Shown here: positions 1-8,773 of the stretch, one piece after another
Layout: the number at the start of each line of letters is the position of its first letter
Numbering within the stretch: position 1 is the stretch's first letter
Origin: Planococcus sp. MB-3u-03
Lineage (GTDB): Bacteria; Bacillota; Bacilli; Bacillales_A; Planococcaceae
Length of the DNA stretch: 64,000 bases
Direction: 5' to 3'
Assembly (NCBI RefSeq): GCF_002833405.1
Contig: NZ_CP025135.1
Coordinates: 2,833,501-2,897,500 of the forward strand
Program-made: the position numbers and the translations under genes
Notes under the pieces: generated by a model
What the model was told of the DNA's origin: nothing
Databases searched by the model: none
Seen by the model: only the letters and a program-made list of their open reading frames with translations

Positions 1-682
1 CTTGAAGGTCAATATGAATGATTCTTTGTAGAAGGGAAGCACCGTCAATTGTTGCTGCATCATGAAGCTGTGGATCAACATTCGACAATGCCGCAACATA
101 GATAATTGATGAAAAACCTGCAACCTGCCAGACACTGGATGCAATGAATACGCTTCTGAAATAAGAAGGATCTGTCATAAAGGCAACGGGCTCATCCATA
201 AATAAAGTCAAAAATTCATTAATCGGGCCTGCTGGCGATAAAAAGATAAATAACATTCCCGATATGACTACTGTTGAAAGAAAGTACGGTGCATAGATGA
301 TTAATTGAATATTTTTTTTAACTTTGGCTCTTCTCAACTGATTTAACATCAGTGCCAAAATGACAGGGATAGGAAATCCGATAAGAAGTTCAAAAGCGCT
401 TAGCTTTATCGTATTCATGAATATTTGCTGAAAGTTGGGAGATTGTAAAAAATTAATGAAATGGTCGAAACCAATCCATTCACTTCCCATAATCCCTTCG
501 ATCGGGCTGAAATCTTTAAAGGCGATTGTCACCCCATACATTGGTATGTAATTGAATATAAATACTAGGACAACAGCAGGTACTAAAAACAAATACAGGA
601 TGAAATTATTTTTGATATAGTTTTTACGGCTTTCTTTACTTTTGGTTGCCTGGCTTGTTTTCTCAGCTACTACTTTCGCCAT
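1..682 (-). CDS. Sugar ABC transporter permease (LplB/UgpA-like), 3' end outside window
   Basis: This is an inner-membrane permease of a CUT1-type carbohydrate ABC importer, read from an ATG at 682 with a good GGAAGGGAG site upstream. About 227 codons are present and the C-terminus lies beyond base 1. The N-terminus is MAKVVAEK, then a charged stretch, a first membrane segment (FILYLFLVPAVVLVL), the periplasmic-type FNYIPMYGVTIAF block typical of LplB/YtcP/YesP permeases, and further helices ending in DAATIDGA, the start of the EAA loop that contacts the ATPase. No ATPase is seen beside it; such systems usually share an MsmX-type ATPase, and one is encoded at 4036-5133. LacI-type operators and a cre-like site lie upstream. 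The substrate is unknown. Confidence 0.88.
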   Translation of the reverse strand, partial: MAKVVAEKTSQATKSKESRKNYIKNNFILYLFLVPAVVLVFIFNYIPMYGVTIAFKDFSPIEGIMGSEWIGFDHFINFLQSPNFQQIFMNTIKLSAFELLIGFPIPVILALMLNQLRRAKVKKNIQLIIYAPYFLSTVVISGMLFIFLSPAGPINEFLTLFMDEPVAFMTDPSYFRSVFIASSVWQVAGFSSIIYVAALSNVDPQLHDAATIDGASLLQRIIHIDLQ

Positions 683-747
683 AAAATTTCTCCCTTCCTT
701 AGGCTTCATCAGTAAAATGCAGTATATTATTTTATTAACACCTATTA

Positions 748-761
748 AGATAGCGCTTTCA
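748..761 (-). promoter_or_regulatory. Candidate cre (CcpA) site in the permease leader
   Basis: On the minus strand the sequence is TGAAAGCGCTATCT, 13 of 14 matches to the TGWAANCGNTNWCA consensus. It lies downstream of the promoter at 836-863, where CcpA would act as a roadblock. Binding is inferred. Confidence 0.6.
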
Positions 762-798
762 CAAAGTTTTATCATACAGAACATCTAGCTATCAACAA

Positions 799-820
799 AC
801 ATGTTAACCGGTTGACATGT
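799..820. promoter_or_regulatory. LacI-family operator O2 (imperfect palindrome)
   Basis: A 22-bp palindrome centred on AACCGGTT, with one mismatched pair, lies just downstream of the predicted transcription start of the permease operon. It shares the TTAACCGGTTGACA core with the site at 858-873. Binding by the LacI protein encoded at 912-1895 is inferred from proximity. Confidence 0.75.
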
Positions 821-835
821 TGTCTTGTAAGTTTG

Positions 836-863
836 ATTATAGTTACATCCGTTTTTCTGTCAA
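836..863 (-). promoter_or_regulatory. Sigma-A promoter of the sugar permease operon
   Basis: On the minus strand TTGACA (858-863) is followed by a 16-bp spacer and TATAAT (836-841). Both hexamers match consensus exactly. The promoter is flanked by two LacI operators, so a strong promoter held off by repressor is likely. Confidence 0.8.
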
Positions 864-873
864 CCGGTTAACA
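858..873. promoter_or_regulatory. LacI-family operator O1 overlapping the -35 box
   Basis: TGTCAACCGGTTAACA is a near-perfect palindrome with the central CG typical of LacI/GalR operators. It contains the -35 hexamer of the permease promoter, so repressor and polymerase would compete. Confidence 0.8.
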
Positions 874-911
874 TAAAAACCAAAAATTTTAAATATTGAC
901 TCCCTTTGTTT

Positions 912-1895
912 TTATGTTGTTTCGCTTTCAATTAACTTTATTGGCAACTTCCACTCAATTTCCGATTCCGGTTCACCATTGATTTGTTTCAATAATAATT
1001 GAACGGCTAACTCTGCAATTTCCTTTACGGGCTGCTGAATCGTACTTAGTTCCGGCAAGAGCATTCTGGTTGTTTCTGAACCATCATAGCCAATCACTTT
1101 CAACTCACCGGGTATCTTTATATTCCTTCTCTTAGCTTCTCTTATCACACTTGCTGCGATAAGGTCATCACTCGCAAAAATACCATCCATATTTGGATTC
1201 TCATCAAAAATAGTTTCGATAATATTTTCACCCATTATATAATTAAGCGGATCATATTGATTTTCTCTCATAACATCTTCATACGCATCTCTTCTGAAAT
1301 TTGCAGGGGTTTCCAAAGAAGGAGAACCGTTAATATGAATGATCTTTTTACACCCTTTATCGATCAACAATTGAGTAGCCTTTTTCCCACCATCATAATT
1401 ATCACTGGATACAACAGGGGTATTTTCGGATAAATACCGGTCAATGCCTACCAACGGAAGATGTCGGTTGTTATATTCTAGAATCCCTCTATTATGAGAT
1501 CCTGCTATGATTCCATCTACTTGGTGTCTTTGCAGCATTTCTAGATAACTCTTCTCTTTATCTTCACGGCCTTCACTATTGCATAATAATACTTTATAGC
1601 CCAGAGATTCACAGATATTCTCTAAATGGAAAATCAATTGTCCATAAAAGGGATTGTTTGTAGTTGGGAAAATAAGGCCAATGATAAACGTCTTATTGAT
1701 AAAGAGGGACCTAGCTATTTCATTTGGATGATAATTTAACAGTTCTACAGCTTCATATACTTTCTTTCTTGTCTTTTCACTTATGTAACCGCGATTATTC
1801 AGCACTCTTGAGACAGTTGTCTTCGAAACACCAGCTTCGTTAGCAACATCATCTAATTTTACTTTTTGATTTACATTTCCGTTTGTATTTTTCAC
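912..1895 (-). CDS. LacI/GalR-family transcriptional regulator
   Basis: This 327-residue cytoplasmic repressor has the full LacI layout. An N-terminal helix-turn-helix (VKLDDVANEAGVSKTTVSRVLN, residues about 13-34) is followed by the hinge (YHPNEIARSL) and a periplasmic-binding-protein-like sensor domain (FIIGLIFPTTNNPFY onward). The start is a GTG at 1895, preceded by AAAGGTG; no in-frame ATG has a better site. It lies immediately upstream of the sugar permease operon in the same direction, and two palindromic operators sit between them, so it most likely represses that operon and releases on binding a sugar ligand. The ligand cannot be told from sequence. Base composition is AT-rich compared with the rest of the window. 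Confidence 0.92.
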   Translation of the reverse strand: MKNTNGNVNQKVKLDDVANEAGVSKTTVSRVLNNRGYISEKTRKKVYEAVELLNYHPNEIARSLFINKTFIIGLIFPTTNNPFYGQLIFHLENICESLGYKVLLCNSEGREDKEKSYLEMLQRHQVDGIIAGSHNRGILEYNNRHLPLVGIDRYLSENTPVVSSDNYDGGKKATQLLIDKGCKKIIHINGSPSLETPANFRRDAYEDVMRENQYDPLNYIMGENIIETIFDENPNMDGIFASDDLIAASVIREAKRRNIKIPGELKVIGYDGSETTRMLLPELSTIQQPVKEIAELAVQLLLKQINGEPESEIEWKLPIKLIESETT

Positions 1896-2332
1896 TATTC
1901 ATCACCTTTACTGTCTCTTTGCTAATTCAACTTTTGTTTACCTAATTGAAAGATATTTAGATAGGTCCATTCTGTTGCTATACTACTTGGAAAATAAAAA
2001 GTACTTGGTGATCCAACTGATAAAGCAAAAATGAGTTTTATTCATTATCTATGTGAAACATTCATCTTTTCAGACTTATACCTCTTGATTAGCACTCCTT
2101 AAATAGGCTTCCCCTTCTAATTCAAAGCTCCTAAAAATAACAATAGCTTGAATTATTTATATGATAACATGTAATGATAGGCATAAAAACATTCCTTTAA
2201 ACATGATATCCAAAGGGATATAGCGGTGCAACTTTTAAAATCAGCAAAGTTTTTTAAAAAAATTATAACTCACTTTCGGCGTAAACATCGTGATGCTGTA
2301 ACCGTCAAGTAGAAATCAACTGTTTTCATCAA
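1896..2332. other. AT-rich intergenic stretch, no gene seen
   Basis: This region upstream of the LacI gene is AT-rich and has stops in all frames at short intervals. It must hold the lacI promoter, but I see no clear -35/-10 pair. No structured RNA or repeat was recognised. Confidence 0.5.
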
Positions 2333-2580
2333 TTAAGACTCTACACCTTGATTGGTGAATAAGGTTTTTCGATATCTCTCCCATATACTGTCTTGCGTCT
2401 CGTCAAAGGTGAGAATTTCGCTTTTGTGAAGAAGACGATCTGAAATGTCCGTAGCTAAGGTCGAATCCCCTGAGAATTCAGCCCATTTACTTGGGCCTTT
2501 ACTCGAAGTCATAATGAATACCGCTTTTTCGTATATTTCCTAAATGATTTGCAGGCGTTGATTTTCCAGGGCCCTCAAAA
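2333..2580 (-). pseudogene. IstB-like ATP-binding protein fragment (IS21-family relic)
   Basis: Reading the minus strand gives EIYEKAVFIMTSSKGPSKW, then a GD-TLATDISDRLLHKSEILTF block, ending at a TAA at 2333. This matches the C-terminal part of IstB helper ATPases of IS21-family transposons, where the usual text is ERYE...TS...WGE..GD..LA.AILDRLLHHS. An in-frame TAG interrupts it at about 2543 and the N-terminal two thirds, including Walker A, are absent. No IstA gene or terminal repeats remain nearby. It is an insertion-sequence scar, not a functional gene. Confidence 0.75.
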
Positions 2581-2891
2581 GTTTTTTTGATATTATGATG
2601 GACTTTGTAAATGCCGATCCGTTTAAGCTACTTCATACAGACATTCTGCCAATCGATCAAATTGGTAAACTTGCGGTTTTTAACAAAATTGTATTTTACA
2701 TAAGATATAATTGAATATACAATGTCCTTAGCAAGAAAATATGATTGCTATATTGTTTTAAATGCAGCTCCCACGACTGAAATTACACAAAAAGCGGACA
2801 AAATTCTTATCCTTTTTCAGGAGAAGTATCTAGTAGTAGAGCGAAATAGTATTTTCATAATTTGCGGTATTACCTCCTTATGGTATTAAAA
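2581..2891. other. Intergenic stretch with unrecognised coding scraps
   Basis: Short open stretches occur on the plus strand (about 2588-2714 and a 55-codon frame at 2722-2889). Neither has a convincing ribosome binding site or a family I recognise. They may be decayed gene remnants between the IS relic and the terminator at 2892. Confidence 0.35.
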
Positions 2892-2936
2892 CAATGAACC
2901 TCAGAATGTTTCGTATTCTGAGGTTCATTATTTTTT
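2892..2936. terminator. Strong intrinsic terminator
   Basis: A 15-bp perfect stem (AATGAACCTCAGAAT, 2893-2907, with its complement at 2915-2929) and a 7-nt loop are followed by a T-run at 2930-2936 on the plus strand. There is no intact gene directly upstream, so it may mark the end of a lost gene. Confidence 0.85.
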
Positions 2937-3051
2937 AACTTGGGATAATATACGGATTTTCATCAAAATATGAACCGATCTTTACTTAATAGCTATTTTA
3001 ATAAAAGAATCAGACTGCCATCACGAAATTCGTATTGAAAAGAGGAATTCG

Positions 3052-3970
3052 ATGATCAGCCAATTGAGTAAAATCTATCCTTCTCTCCAAGTCTATACAC
3101 AAGGCGCCTCTGCCGCCGATCCGGAATATAAATGGTTTTCTGGTGCAGAGGGTGTAGTAGTCGGTATCCATGAAACAGAGCTGGCCCAAAAAGATTTATC
3201 GTTGTTATCGGCATTTCTTACTCCATACAATCCACAATTCCCGATTCGCACCGATGAAAAAGAAATGGCTCGATGTAGTAAGTTCAGCCACACCCGAAGA
3301 AGTGATCAAATTCCCATTGGATTCTTTATATCGCTTCGTCCATTTTCGATCCAAAAAAACAGATCAGTCCGGCAGTATTCAAGCAAGCAGTGAATGATTT
3401 TCCGCACAGCAAGTTTCCATCCTGTGGGAAAATGATCACGAAGGCATCCTTGTCGAACACATGATCAAAGAGGATGGGCCTATCTCCTATGCGGAAATCA
3501 TCGATATTTTGATGAGTGACCTTTACGTCAAAATCCATTTTTGTCGGCCCTTTCCGAGATACCTTGAACGATGCGCCAGCTCATTACCGAGCGGTGATTG
3601 ATGTTGCGAAGACCATGGCACTTTATTCCACTAAAGCTGTGACGGGCTATGTAGATGCCGTTCCTTATTTACTGATTGGCCAATCTGATCGTGCCGTGCT
3701 CAATGATATCAAACAGATCATCCTACAGTCCTATCAGGGCGATGAAGAAACCATCAAAATGCTCCAAACTTTGTCCGCAATAACTTAAATATTTCAGAAA
3801 CGGCAAAAGCGCTGCATATGCACCGCAACAGCTTGCAATACCGGCTCGATCGCTTTCATGAAAACACCGGCATCGACGTCCGCAAGTTTGAACACGCCAT
3901 GGCAGTCTATTTGGCGATATTGATCAAAAGTAAATGTGCACAAAAACGCTTTCATTTTAGGCAGTTTTGA
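3052..3970 (+). pseudogene. CdaR/PucR-type sugar-diacid regulator, frameshifted
   Basis: The pieces read in order as one regulator. An N-terminal sugar-diacid-recognition-like part begins at MISQLSKIYPSLQVYTQG, with a GGAAT-rich leader upstream. A middle part follows (KKWLDVVSSATPEEVIKFP; QQVSILWENDHEGILVEHM; GPFRDTLNDAPAHYRAVID). The C-terminal PucR helix-turn-helix is NNLNISETAKALHMHRNSLQYRLDRF. At least four frame changes are needed. Several fit missing bases in T or A runs, for example ACTTTGTCC to ACTTTTGTCC at about 3774. It is either a recently broken gene or an artefact of homopolymer undercalls. It lies just upstream of the MsmX-type ATPase, so a role in carbon control of that gene is plausible but unproven. 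Confidence 0.75.
3941..3954. promoter_or_regulatory. Candidate cre site upstream of the MsmX-type gene
   Basis: CAAAAACGCTTTCA matches 12 of 14 positions of the cre consensus. It lies about 80 bp before the ATPase start codon, at the very end of the broken regulator gene. CcpA control is inferred. Confidence 0.45.
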
Positions 3971-4035
3971 CATTCTCTTAGCATTGGTTATCAGTTATGC
4001 TTTTACCAACAACATTACAATATTGGGGAAAGCAA

Positions 4036-5133
4036 ATGACTGGCTTATCATTAGTGAATATCAAAAAAAAATACGAAAAAGACGTGGTGTCTGTAAAAGA
4101 CTTTAACCTTGAAATCCGCGATAAGGAATTTTTGGTATTGGTCGGCCCTTCAGGCTGCGGAAAATCAACAACACTCCGCATGATCGCTGGACTGGAAGAT
4201 ATTACAGAAGGCGATTTGTATATCGGTGACAGAAGAGTCAACGACGTTTCACCAAAAGACCGCGACATTGCAATGGTGTTCCAAAACTACGCGTTGTATC
4301 CGCACATGACTGTTTATGAAAACATGGCGTTCAGTTTGAAATTGCGCAAAATGAAAAAAGATGAAATTAAAACACGTGTGGAAAATGCATCGAAAATCCT
4401 TGGATTGGATGACTACTTGAACCGCAAACCGAAAGCGCTATCTGGTGGTCAGCGCCAACGTGTTGCTCTAGGCCGTGCCATCGTGCGGGACGCAAAAGTC
4501 TTCCTGATGGATGAGCCTTTATCCAACCTGGATGCAAAACTGCGTGTGCAAATGCGTGCAGAAATCCAGAAATTGCACCGCCGCCTTCAGACAACAACTG
4601 TCTATGTAACACATGACCAGACAGAAGCTATGACGATGGCGACACGCTTGGTTGTTATGAAAGACGGATTTATCCAGCAAGTGGGTACACCTAAAGAAGT
4701 GTACGACTTGCCGGAAAACATGTTCGTTGGCGGATTTATCGGATCGCCGTCCATGAACTTTCTGATCGGCAAATTAGTCGGTGAGCACTTTGTGATAGGT
4801 GACAGCAATATTCGAATTCCTGAAGGCAAGCTGAAGATGCTGAAAGAACAAGGCTACGAAACGAGAGACCTCGTCCTCGGCATCCGTCCTGAAGATATCC
4901 ACGATGAGCCGCTGTTCCTGGAGCATTCACCGCATACTAAAATCAAAGCGTACATCGACGTTGCAGAATTGATGGGTGCGGAAATCATCCTTTATTCTCA
5001 AGTCGACAATCAGGATTTCGTAGCACGCGTCGACTCACGCTTCAATGTTAAAGCAGACACGACAATCGAAATCGCGTTCGATATGAACAAAGCACATTTC
5101 TTTGATAGCGAGTCTGAGCTGCGCATCCGCTAA
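4036..5133 (+). CDS. msmX: Multi-sugar ABC transporter ATP-binding protein (MsmX/UgpC type)
   Basis: This 365-residue ATPase energises CUT1 sugar importers from the cytoplasmic side of the membrane. It has Walker [10 protein letters not shown] (residues 37-45), the signature LSGGQRQR (about 134), Walker [13 protein letters not shown] and the H-loop [10 protein letters not shown]-terminal MalK-type OB regulatory domain contains LGIRPEDIH. The start is the ATG at 4036, preceded by GGGGAAAG; an upstream in-frame ATG at 3997 has no such site. Length and C-terminal domain match the stand-alone MsmX ATPase of Bacillus that serves several permeases. The permease at 1-682 is a natural partner. A cre-like site lies upstream. 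Confidence 0.93.
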   Translation: MTGLSLVNIKKKYEKDVVSVKDFNLEIRDKEFLVLVGPSGCGKSTTLRMIAGLEDITEGDLYIGDRRVNDVSPKDRDIAMVFQNYALYPHMTVYENMAFSLKLRKMKKDEIKTRVENASKILGLDDYLNRKPKALSGGQRQRVALGRAIVRDAKVFLMDEPLSNLDAKLRVQMRAEIQKLHRRLQTTTVYVTHDQTEAMTMATRLVVMKDGFIQQVGTPKEVYDLPENMFVGGFIGSPSMNFLIGKLVGEHFVIGDSNIRIPEGKLKMLKEQGYETRDLVLGIRPEDIHDEPLFLEHSPHTKIKAYIDVAELMGAEIILYSQVDNQDFVARVDSRFNVKADTTIEIAFDMNKAHFFDSESELRIR

Positions 5134-5172
5134 GTTAATGATACTGGTACCTCTATAGCAAAAAGCTCTACA

Positions 5173-5222
5173 AAGGGCTGTCCCAAAAAGTCGTTTTCAT
5201 GACTTTTTTAAGACAACCCTTC
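5173..5222 (+). terminator. Long hairpin after the ATPase gene
   Basis: AAGGGCTGTCCCAAAAAGTC pairs with GACTTTTTTAAGACAACCCTT around an 8-nt loop. It can end msmX transcripts. The GGGCTGTCCC start also resembles the terminal repeat of some IS elements, so it may be an IS-end relic reused as a terminator. Confidence 0.6.
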
Positions 5223-5261
5223 TAATTGTTATCTAAGTATCTCCAATTCCAATAAGTGAAT

Positions 5262-5552
5262 TGAACCGAAAAAGTTAGACGAAAATTTAAGCAGCTTGCT
5301 CGACATGAGTTTGGTATTCAACCGGACTCATGTTTTTTGATTTAGCCTTCTTTTCCATGATTCTGATACAGGTCAATCTATTGTTTTCAGACCACTTGGA
5401 GAGAGGCAGAAACGTCTGCCCATTCCTTTTTTCGAATCATGGCCCTCCACATATTCCCGAACTACCCTCAACTTGTCCTCAACTGAAAATTTCGCCATAG
5501 AAAAACTGCACCTCTATTGTTAGTTGTGTCTAACAATAGAGGTGCAGTTCAA
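5262..5552 (-). mobile_element. Internally deleted IS3-family (IS150-like) element
   Basis: Both ends remain. On the minus strand the element starts TTGAACTGCACCTCTATTG and ends GTCTAACTTTTTCGGTTCA. Just inside the first end an orfA start (MAKFSVEDKLRVVREYVEG, ATG at 5498) is intact. At the other end the orfB tail (KNMSPVEYQTHVEQAA, stop at 5287-5289) remains. The catalytic DDE core is missing, leaving about 290 bp, like a non-autonomous MITE. The first end contains a 19-bp inverted repeat (5504-5522 and 5531-5549) that buries the orfA Shine-Dalgarno sequence AGAGGTG. Confidence 0.8.
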
Positions 5553-5571
5553 TGCCGGAAGCTTTTCGTGC

Positions 5572-6348
5572 TTATAGAATATCGAGCCAGATTTTGATGG
5601 CTGTGCCTAGAATCAATAGCGACAAGATCCATTGCAATACTTTGGTGTTGGCTTTTTGCCCGATTTTCGCGCCGATCGGGGCGGCGATGATACTCGCTAC
5701 GATCATGACGGCAGCCGGCCCATACAGAATCTGGTCGGTAACGATTTTGCCGAACGTTGAACCGATGGACGAGATGAATGTGATTGCCAATGAAGTCGCA
5801 ATGGTCATGCGAGTTGGAATACGCAAAACGACCAGCATAATCGGCACCAGGATGAAGGCGCCTGCTGCACCGACGATTCCTGCCGCGATTCCGACGATGA
5901 ACGCCAGACTCGCAGCAATCCATTTATTGAAAGTCACTTGATCCGCCGGTATGTCATCCAAACCTTTTTTCGGGATGAACATCATGACGACTGCGATGGT
6001 TGCCAGGATGGCATAGACGATGTTGATCGCAGACTCAGACAAGAGAGTCGAGCCGTATCCGCCGATAAAGCTCCCGACTAGAATAGCGCCGCCCATATAG
6101 GCGATGAGGGACTTATTCAAATAGCCACTGCCCCGGTATGCCCATACCCCCGCGATTGTCGCGAAGAATACTTGAATGGCACTGATGCCTGATACTTCAT
6201 GTGCTGAAAATGCCGTGTATCCCAGCATGACCGGGATATATAACAGCATCGGATACTTGATGATGGAACCGCCGATTCCAACCATCCCCGAAATAAAGGA
6301 ACCGACAAAACCGATCAAGAAAATAACAATCATAAAATCAATACTCAT
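5572..6348 (-). CDS. tauE: TauE/SafE-family sulfite/sulfur-anion exporter
   Basis: This 258-residue integral membrane protein has about eight hydrophobic segments and the repeated glycine-rich blocks of the TauE/SafE family ([21 protein letters not shown] near the N-terminus, [17 protein letters not shown] in the second half). The family is thought to move sulfite or other sulfur-containing anions out of the cell. In Staphylococcus aureus a tauE gene belongs to the persulfide-responsive cst system, which fits the neighbours here. A GGGAAGGTGAG site precedes the ATG. It follows tusA (6408-6635) in the same direction and the pair has its own promoter at 6661-6689. The substrate is inferred, not shown. 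Confidence 0.85.
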   Translation of the reverse strand: MSIDFMIVIFLIGFVGSFISGMVGIGGSIIKYPMLLYIPVMLGYTAFSAHEVSGISAIQVFFATIAGVWAYRGSGYLNKSLIAYMGGAILVGSFIGGYGSTLLSESAINIVYAILATIAVVMMFIPKKGLDDIPADQVTFNKWIAASLAFIVGIAAGIVGAAGAFILVPIMLVVLRIPTRMTIATSLAITFISSIGSTFGKIVTDQILYGPAAVMIVASIIAAPIGAKIGQKANTKVLQWILSLLILGTAIKIWLDIL

Positions 6349-6407
6349 GGAAACTCACCTTCCCAAAAAGCATTTCTGCTTTTCTTTGCAATCTAGATGG
6401 CTGATGC

Positions 6408-6635
6408 TCAGCCCTTTTTGATCCAGAACTTCAGCACGTCGCCATCGACTTGCTGTTCCAAGAGTTCGTGGCCGCCTGATTTTGCCCAAGCAGTCAAATC
6501 TGCTGAAGCGCCTTTATCTGTTGCCTGGATTTCCAAGACTTGCCCGGAATCCATGTCTTTCATTTCTTTTCTTGTTTTTACGATCGGCATTGGGCAAGCC
6601 AAGCCTTTTGCGTCTAGTACTTTATCTGCGTTCAT
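6408..6635 (-). CDS. tusA: TusA/SirA-like sulfur carrier protein
   Basis: This 75-residue protein has the TusA fold signature, GLACPMPIVKT, with the sulfur-carrying Cys14 in the CPxP motif. Such proteins accept persulfide sulfur on the cysteine and pass it to partner enzymes in the cytoplasm. The ATG at 6635 follows AAAGGAGAG at normal spacing. The N-terminal half is almost identical to the TusA domain of the fusion protein at 8172-8729 (DKVLDAKGLACPMPIVKT), so the two are paralogues. It is probably co-transcribed with tauE. A role in handing sulfane sulfur towards export or detoxification is inferred from context. Confidence 0.9.
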   Translation of the reverse strand: MNADKVLDAKGLACPMPIVKTRKEMKDMDSGQVLEIQATDKGASADLTAWAKSGGHELLEQQVDGDVLKFWIKKG

Positions 6636-6660
6636 CAAAATCTCTCCTTTAGAATGTTTT

Positions 6661-6689
6661 ATTATAGTTACTTGCTATATAAGTCTAAA
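6661..6689 (-). promoter_or_regulatory. Promoter of tusA-tauE
   Basis: On the minus strand TTTAGA (6684-6689), a 17-bp spacer and TATAAT (6661-6666) form a sigma-A promoter just upstream of tusA. No CstR palindrome overlaps it, unlike the other promoters of the island. Confidence 0.65.
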
Positions 6690-6744
6690 TGCAATTTCAC
6701 TACAGTCGATATTCCACAAAACAGCTAGCTTTCCTAGGGGCTCG

Positions 6745-6830
6745 CGCTGAACTAATTCGGGCTAGGCGCCCGAATGGATTTCAGCACTTCGTCGAAACGG
6801 AGTTGGAAAGCCAGCTCCGTTTCTGCTCCC
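6745..6830. repeat. Hairpin-rich intergenic repeat
   Basis: Two hairpins lie in the gap 6690-6946: TTCGGGC/GCCCGAA (6756-6774) and GAAACGGAGTTGG/CCAGCTCCGTTTC (6794-6823). The segment GCTAGGCGCCCGAATGGATTTCA (6761 on) resembles 51982-52002 in another gap, so this may be a dispersed repeat family. No gene is seen here. Confidence 0.5.
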
Positions 6831-6946
6831 CAAGGAGTCTGCACTGTTTTGTTACATATCTATTTGACTATCTCAGATGAAAGCGACCGCCTGGATTGAT
6901 TTCATCGCTCTTTTTGACTCTTTATCCAATTCGTAATCGGTAAAAC

Positions 6947-8068
6947 TTAACGTACGGCGCAGCGGTTCGGACCGATTTCCATTTCACGTTGCATTTCGTT
7001 TTCTGGTGTAATCTTGCCCATATTGGTTTTGCGGATATCTTCGTAAGCATTCGGCTGCGGTGGCAAGTTTTTCGTTACCATATCGCGGAATTCCTGCTCA
7101 TCTTCGATATTCAAGCCGTGGTTTTCGTTGAACAAGTCGCCCAATTTTTTGGCGACGCTACCGTCTTCGTTCAACTCATCCATGATCATGAAGTGAGCCG
7201 GCAGAACAGACAATTCGTTTGCAAGCGCCTGGTAGCGGCTGTATAGGGATTCGCGCAAATCACCGACCCAGTCTTCCGCTAGTCCTGCAAGGTCCGGGCG
7301 TCCGATAGAATCGATGAACAGGATATCGCCTGTCATCAAGTATTGATTGTCTACGATAAATGAAGTCGAACCGATGGTGTGTCCTGGCGAATAGAGCGCT
7401 TCGACTTTCGAGCTGCCAACTACTGCTTCGAAGCCACCTTCAAGTGGTGTATATTCGAATACCACTTCTTCAGCATCAGCCGGCGGCAAGTAATACGTAG
7501 CGCCTGTCGCTTGTGCAATTTGGCGGCCACCTGAGATATGGTCTGCATGAAGATGTGAATCGAATACGTGCTTGATTTGTGCGCCTTTTTCCTGCGCGAA
7601 GTTCAAGAAGACATCCGTCATGCGAGTCGCGTCAATGACTGCCGCTTCCACGCCGGAAATCGCCATGTAAGACAAGCAGCCTTTGCCGATGCGGACGAAT
7701 TGGTAAAGCTCTCCGCCATCGTTCAAATCGCCGACTTTCACCGGCTCCAAGTGCTCGCTCCATGCTTTCATGCCGCCTGACAGGTAAGCCGTTTCCACGC
7801 CTTCATCTGCAAGCATATCTGCGACCATGATGGAAGATCCTTCTTTGGCACAGACAACCAAAATATCGCGGTCTTTCGGCAATTGATCGATGACTTCTTC
7901 AACGCCGTCTAATAAATCAAAATATGGGATGTTCAAGTACTGGATGTTGCCGCCTTCGATTTTCCAATCGGCGAATGCGTCGCCGTTGCGGACATCAAGG
8001 ATGAACAATGGTTCGTTATCAATTACTTTGCGGGCTACTTGCGCCGCGGTCATTGCTTTTACTGACAT
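6947..8068 (-). CDS. Rhodanese / metallo-beta-lactamase fusion (persulfide dioxygenase-like), copy 1
   Basis: This 373-residue cytoplasmic protein begins with a rhodanese domain (residues about 5-108, active-site-loop Cys73 in VVCAKEGSS). A metallo-beta-lactamase domain follows, with HLHADH (H172, H174, D176, H177), the YSPGHTIGS histidine and [15 protein letters not shown]. The metal set fits an ETHE1-like persulfide dioxygenase, which oxidises persulfide to sulfite, while the rhodanese domain moves the sulfur. Domain order (rhodanese first) differs from staphylococcal CstB. It is the last gene of a five-gene run from 9963. A paralogue sharing the same layout and C-terminal [16 protein letters not shown] lies at 10557-11675. 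Activity is inferred from motifs. Confidence 0.88.
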   Translation of the reverse strand: MSVKAMTAAQVARKVIDNEPLFILDVRNGDAFADWKIEGGNIQYLNIPYFDLLDGVEEVIDQLPKDRDILVVCAKEGSSIMVADMLADEGVETAYLSGGMKAWSEHLEPVKVGDLNDGGELYQFVRIGKGCLSYMAISGVEAAVIDATRMTDVFLNFAQEKGAQIKHVFDSHLHADHISGGRQIAQATGATYYLPPADAEEVVFEYTPLEGGFEAVVGSSKVEALYSPGHTIGSTSFIVDNQYLMTGDILFIDSIGRPDLAGLAEDWVGDLRESLYSRYQALANELSVLPAHFMIMDELNEDGSVAKKLGDLFNENHGLNIEDEQEFRDMVTKNLPPQPNAYEDIRKTNMGKITPENEMQREMEIGPNRCAVR

Positions 8069-8171
8069 TTATCAATTACCTCCCGGGGTATTTTTTATTT
8101 CAAAAAAAATTAATGCCTATATTTCTCAAGCTTGCATAGAACATTCCGGCTTGGTGCCAGGACTGGCCCGA

Positions 8172-8729
8172 TTACTCGGTTTTGCCAGTCCAATCACGCA
8201 TGCCAGGCACTACGTTATACAAAGTCTTGAAACCTTTTTTCGCCATCATGTCGCCAGCGATCCCGCTTCTGCGGCCTGAATGGCAGATGATGTAGATTTC
8301 TTCGTTCTGGTCCAATTCGTTCATGCGGTTCTCCACTTCGCCGAGCGGAATGTGTTTGACGCCAGGGATATGCGCTTCATCGTATTCTTCTTGCTCGCGG
8401 ACATCCAGAATGTTCAACGAATCCCCGTTTTCAACGCGTGTATGGAAATCAGCAAGTGACACTTCAGGGATTTCAATCGTCTCTTCCACTTCACTTACGC
8501 CGTCTTTACGCAAATAATGAATCAAAACGTCCCCTTCTGTTTCCGTGCCGATGTATTCATGGCCTGAGCTTTTCGCCCATGCTTGTAAATCGGCTGTTGA
8601 CCCTTTATCGGTAGCCTGGATTTCCAGCACATCGCCGGAAGCCAGGTCTTTCATCGCTTTTTTCGTCTTAACGATCGGCATTGGGCATGCAAGCCCTTTA
8701 GCGTCCAATACTTTATCTGTTTGAACCAT
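8172..8729 (-). CDS. TusA-rhodanese fusion sulfurtransferase
   Basis: This 185-residue two-domain protein is TusA-like at residues 1-75 (Cys15 in GLACPMPIVKT) and rhodanese at about 90-183, with Cys149 in IICHSGRRSG. Such fusions relay sulfane sulfur between their two cysteines. Staphylococcal CstA carries related domains plus a DsrE domain; here the DsrE-like part is a separate gene at 9484. An AAAGGAGG site precedes the ATG at 8729. It lies between a small rhodanese and the MBL fusion in one operon, so it probably shuttles persulfide to the dioxygenase. The order of transfer is inference. Confidence 0.9.
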   Translation of the reverse strand: MVQTDKVLDAKGLACPMPIVKTKKAMKDLASGDVLEIQATDKGSTADLQAWAKSSGHEYIGTETEGDVLIHYLRKDGVSEVEETIEIPEVSLADFHTRVENGDSLNILDVREQEEYDEAHIPGVKHIPLGEVENRMNELDQNEEIYIICHSGRRSGIAGDMMAKKGFKTLYNVVPGMRDWTGKTE

Positions 8730-8773
8730 TAATCATTTTCCTCCTTTTATAAATCAGTGCCTGCGGCTGAAGA

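Noticed and set aside
2722..2889. 55-codon plus-strand open frame starting MSLARKYDCYIVLNAAPT
   Set aside because: No ribosome binding site, no family resemblance I trust, and it lies among decayed sequence just before a terminator. Not called as a gene.
6870..6946. Terminator between MBL copy 1 and tusA
   Set aside because: GATGAAA/TTTCATC pairs over a 17-nt loop, but there is no T-run on the minus strand. The operon end is not proven here.
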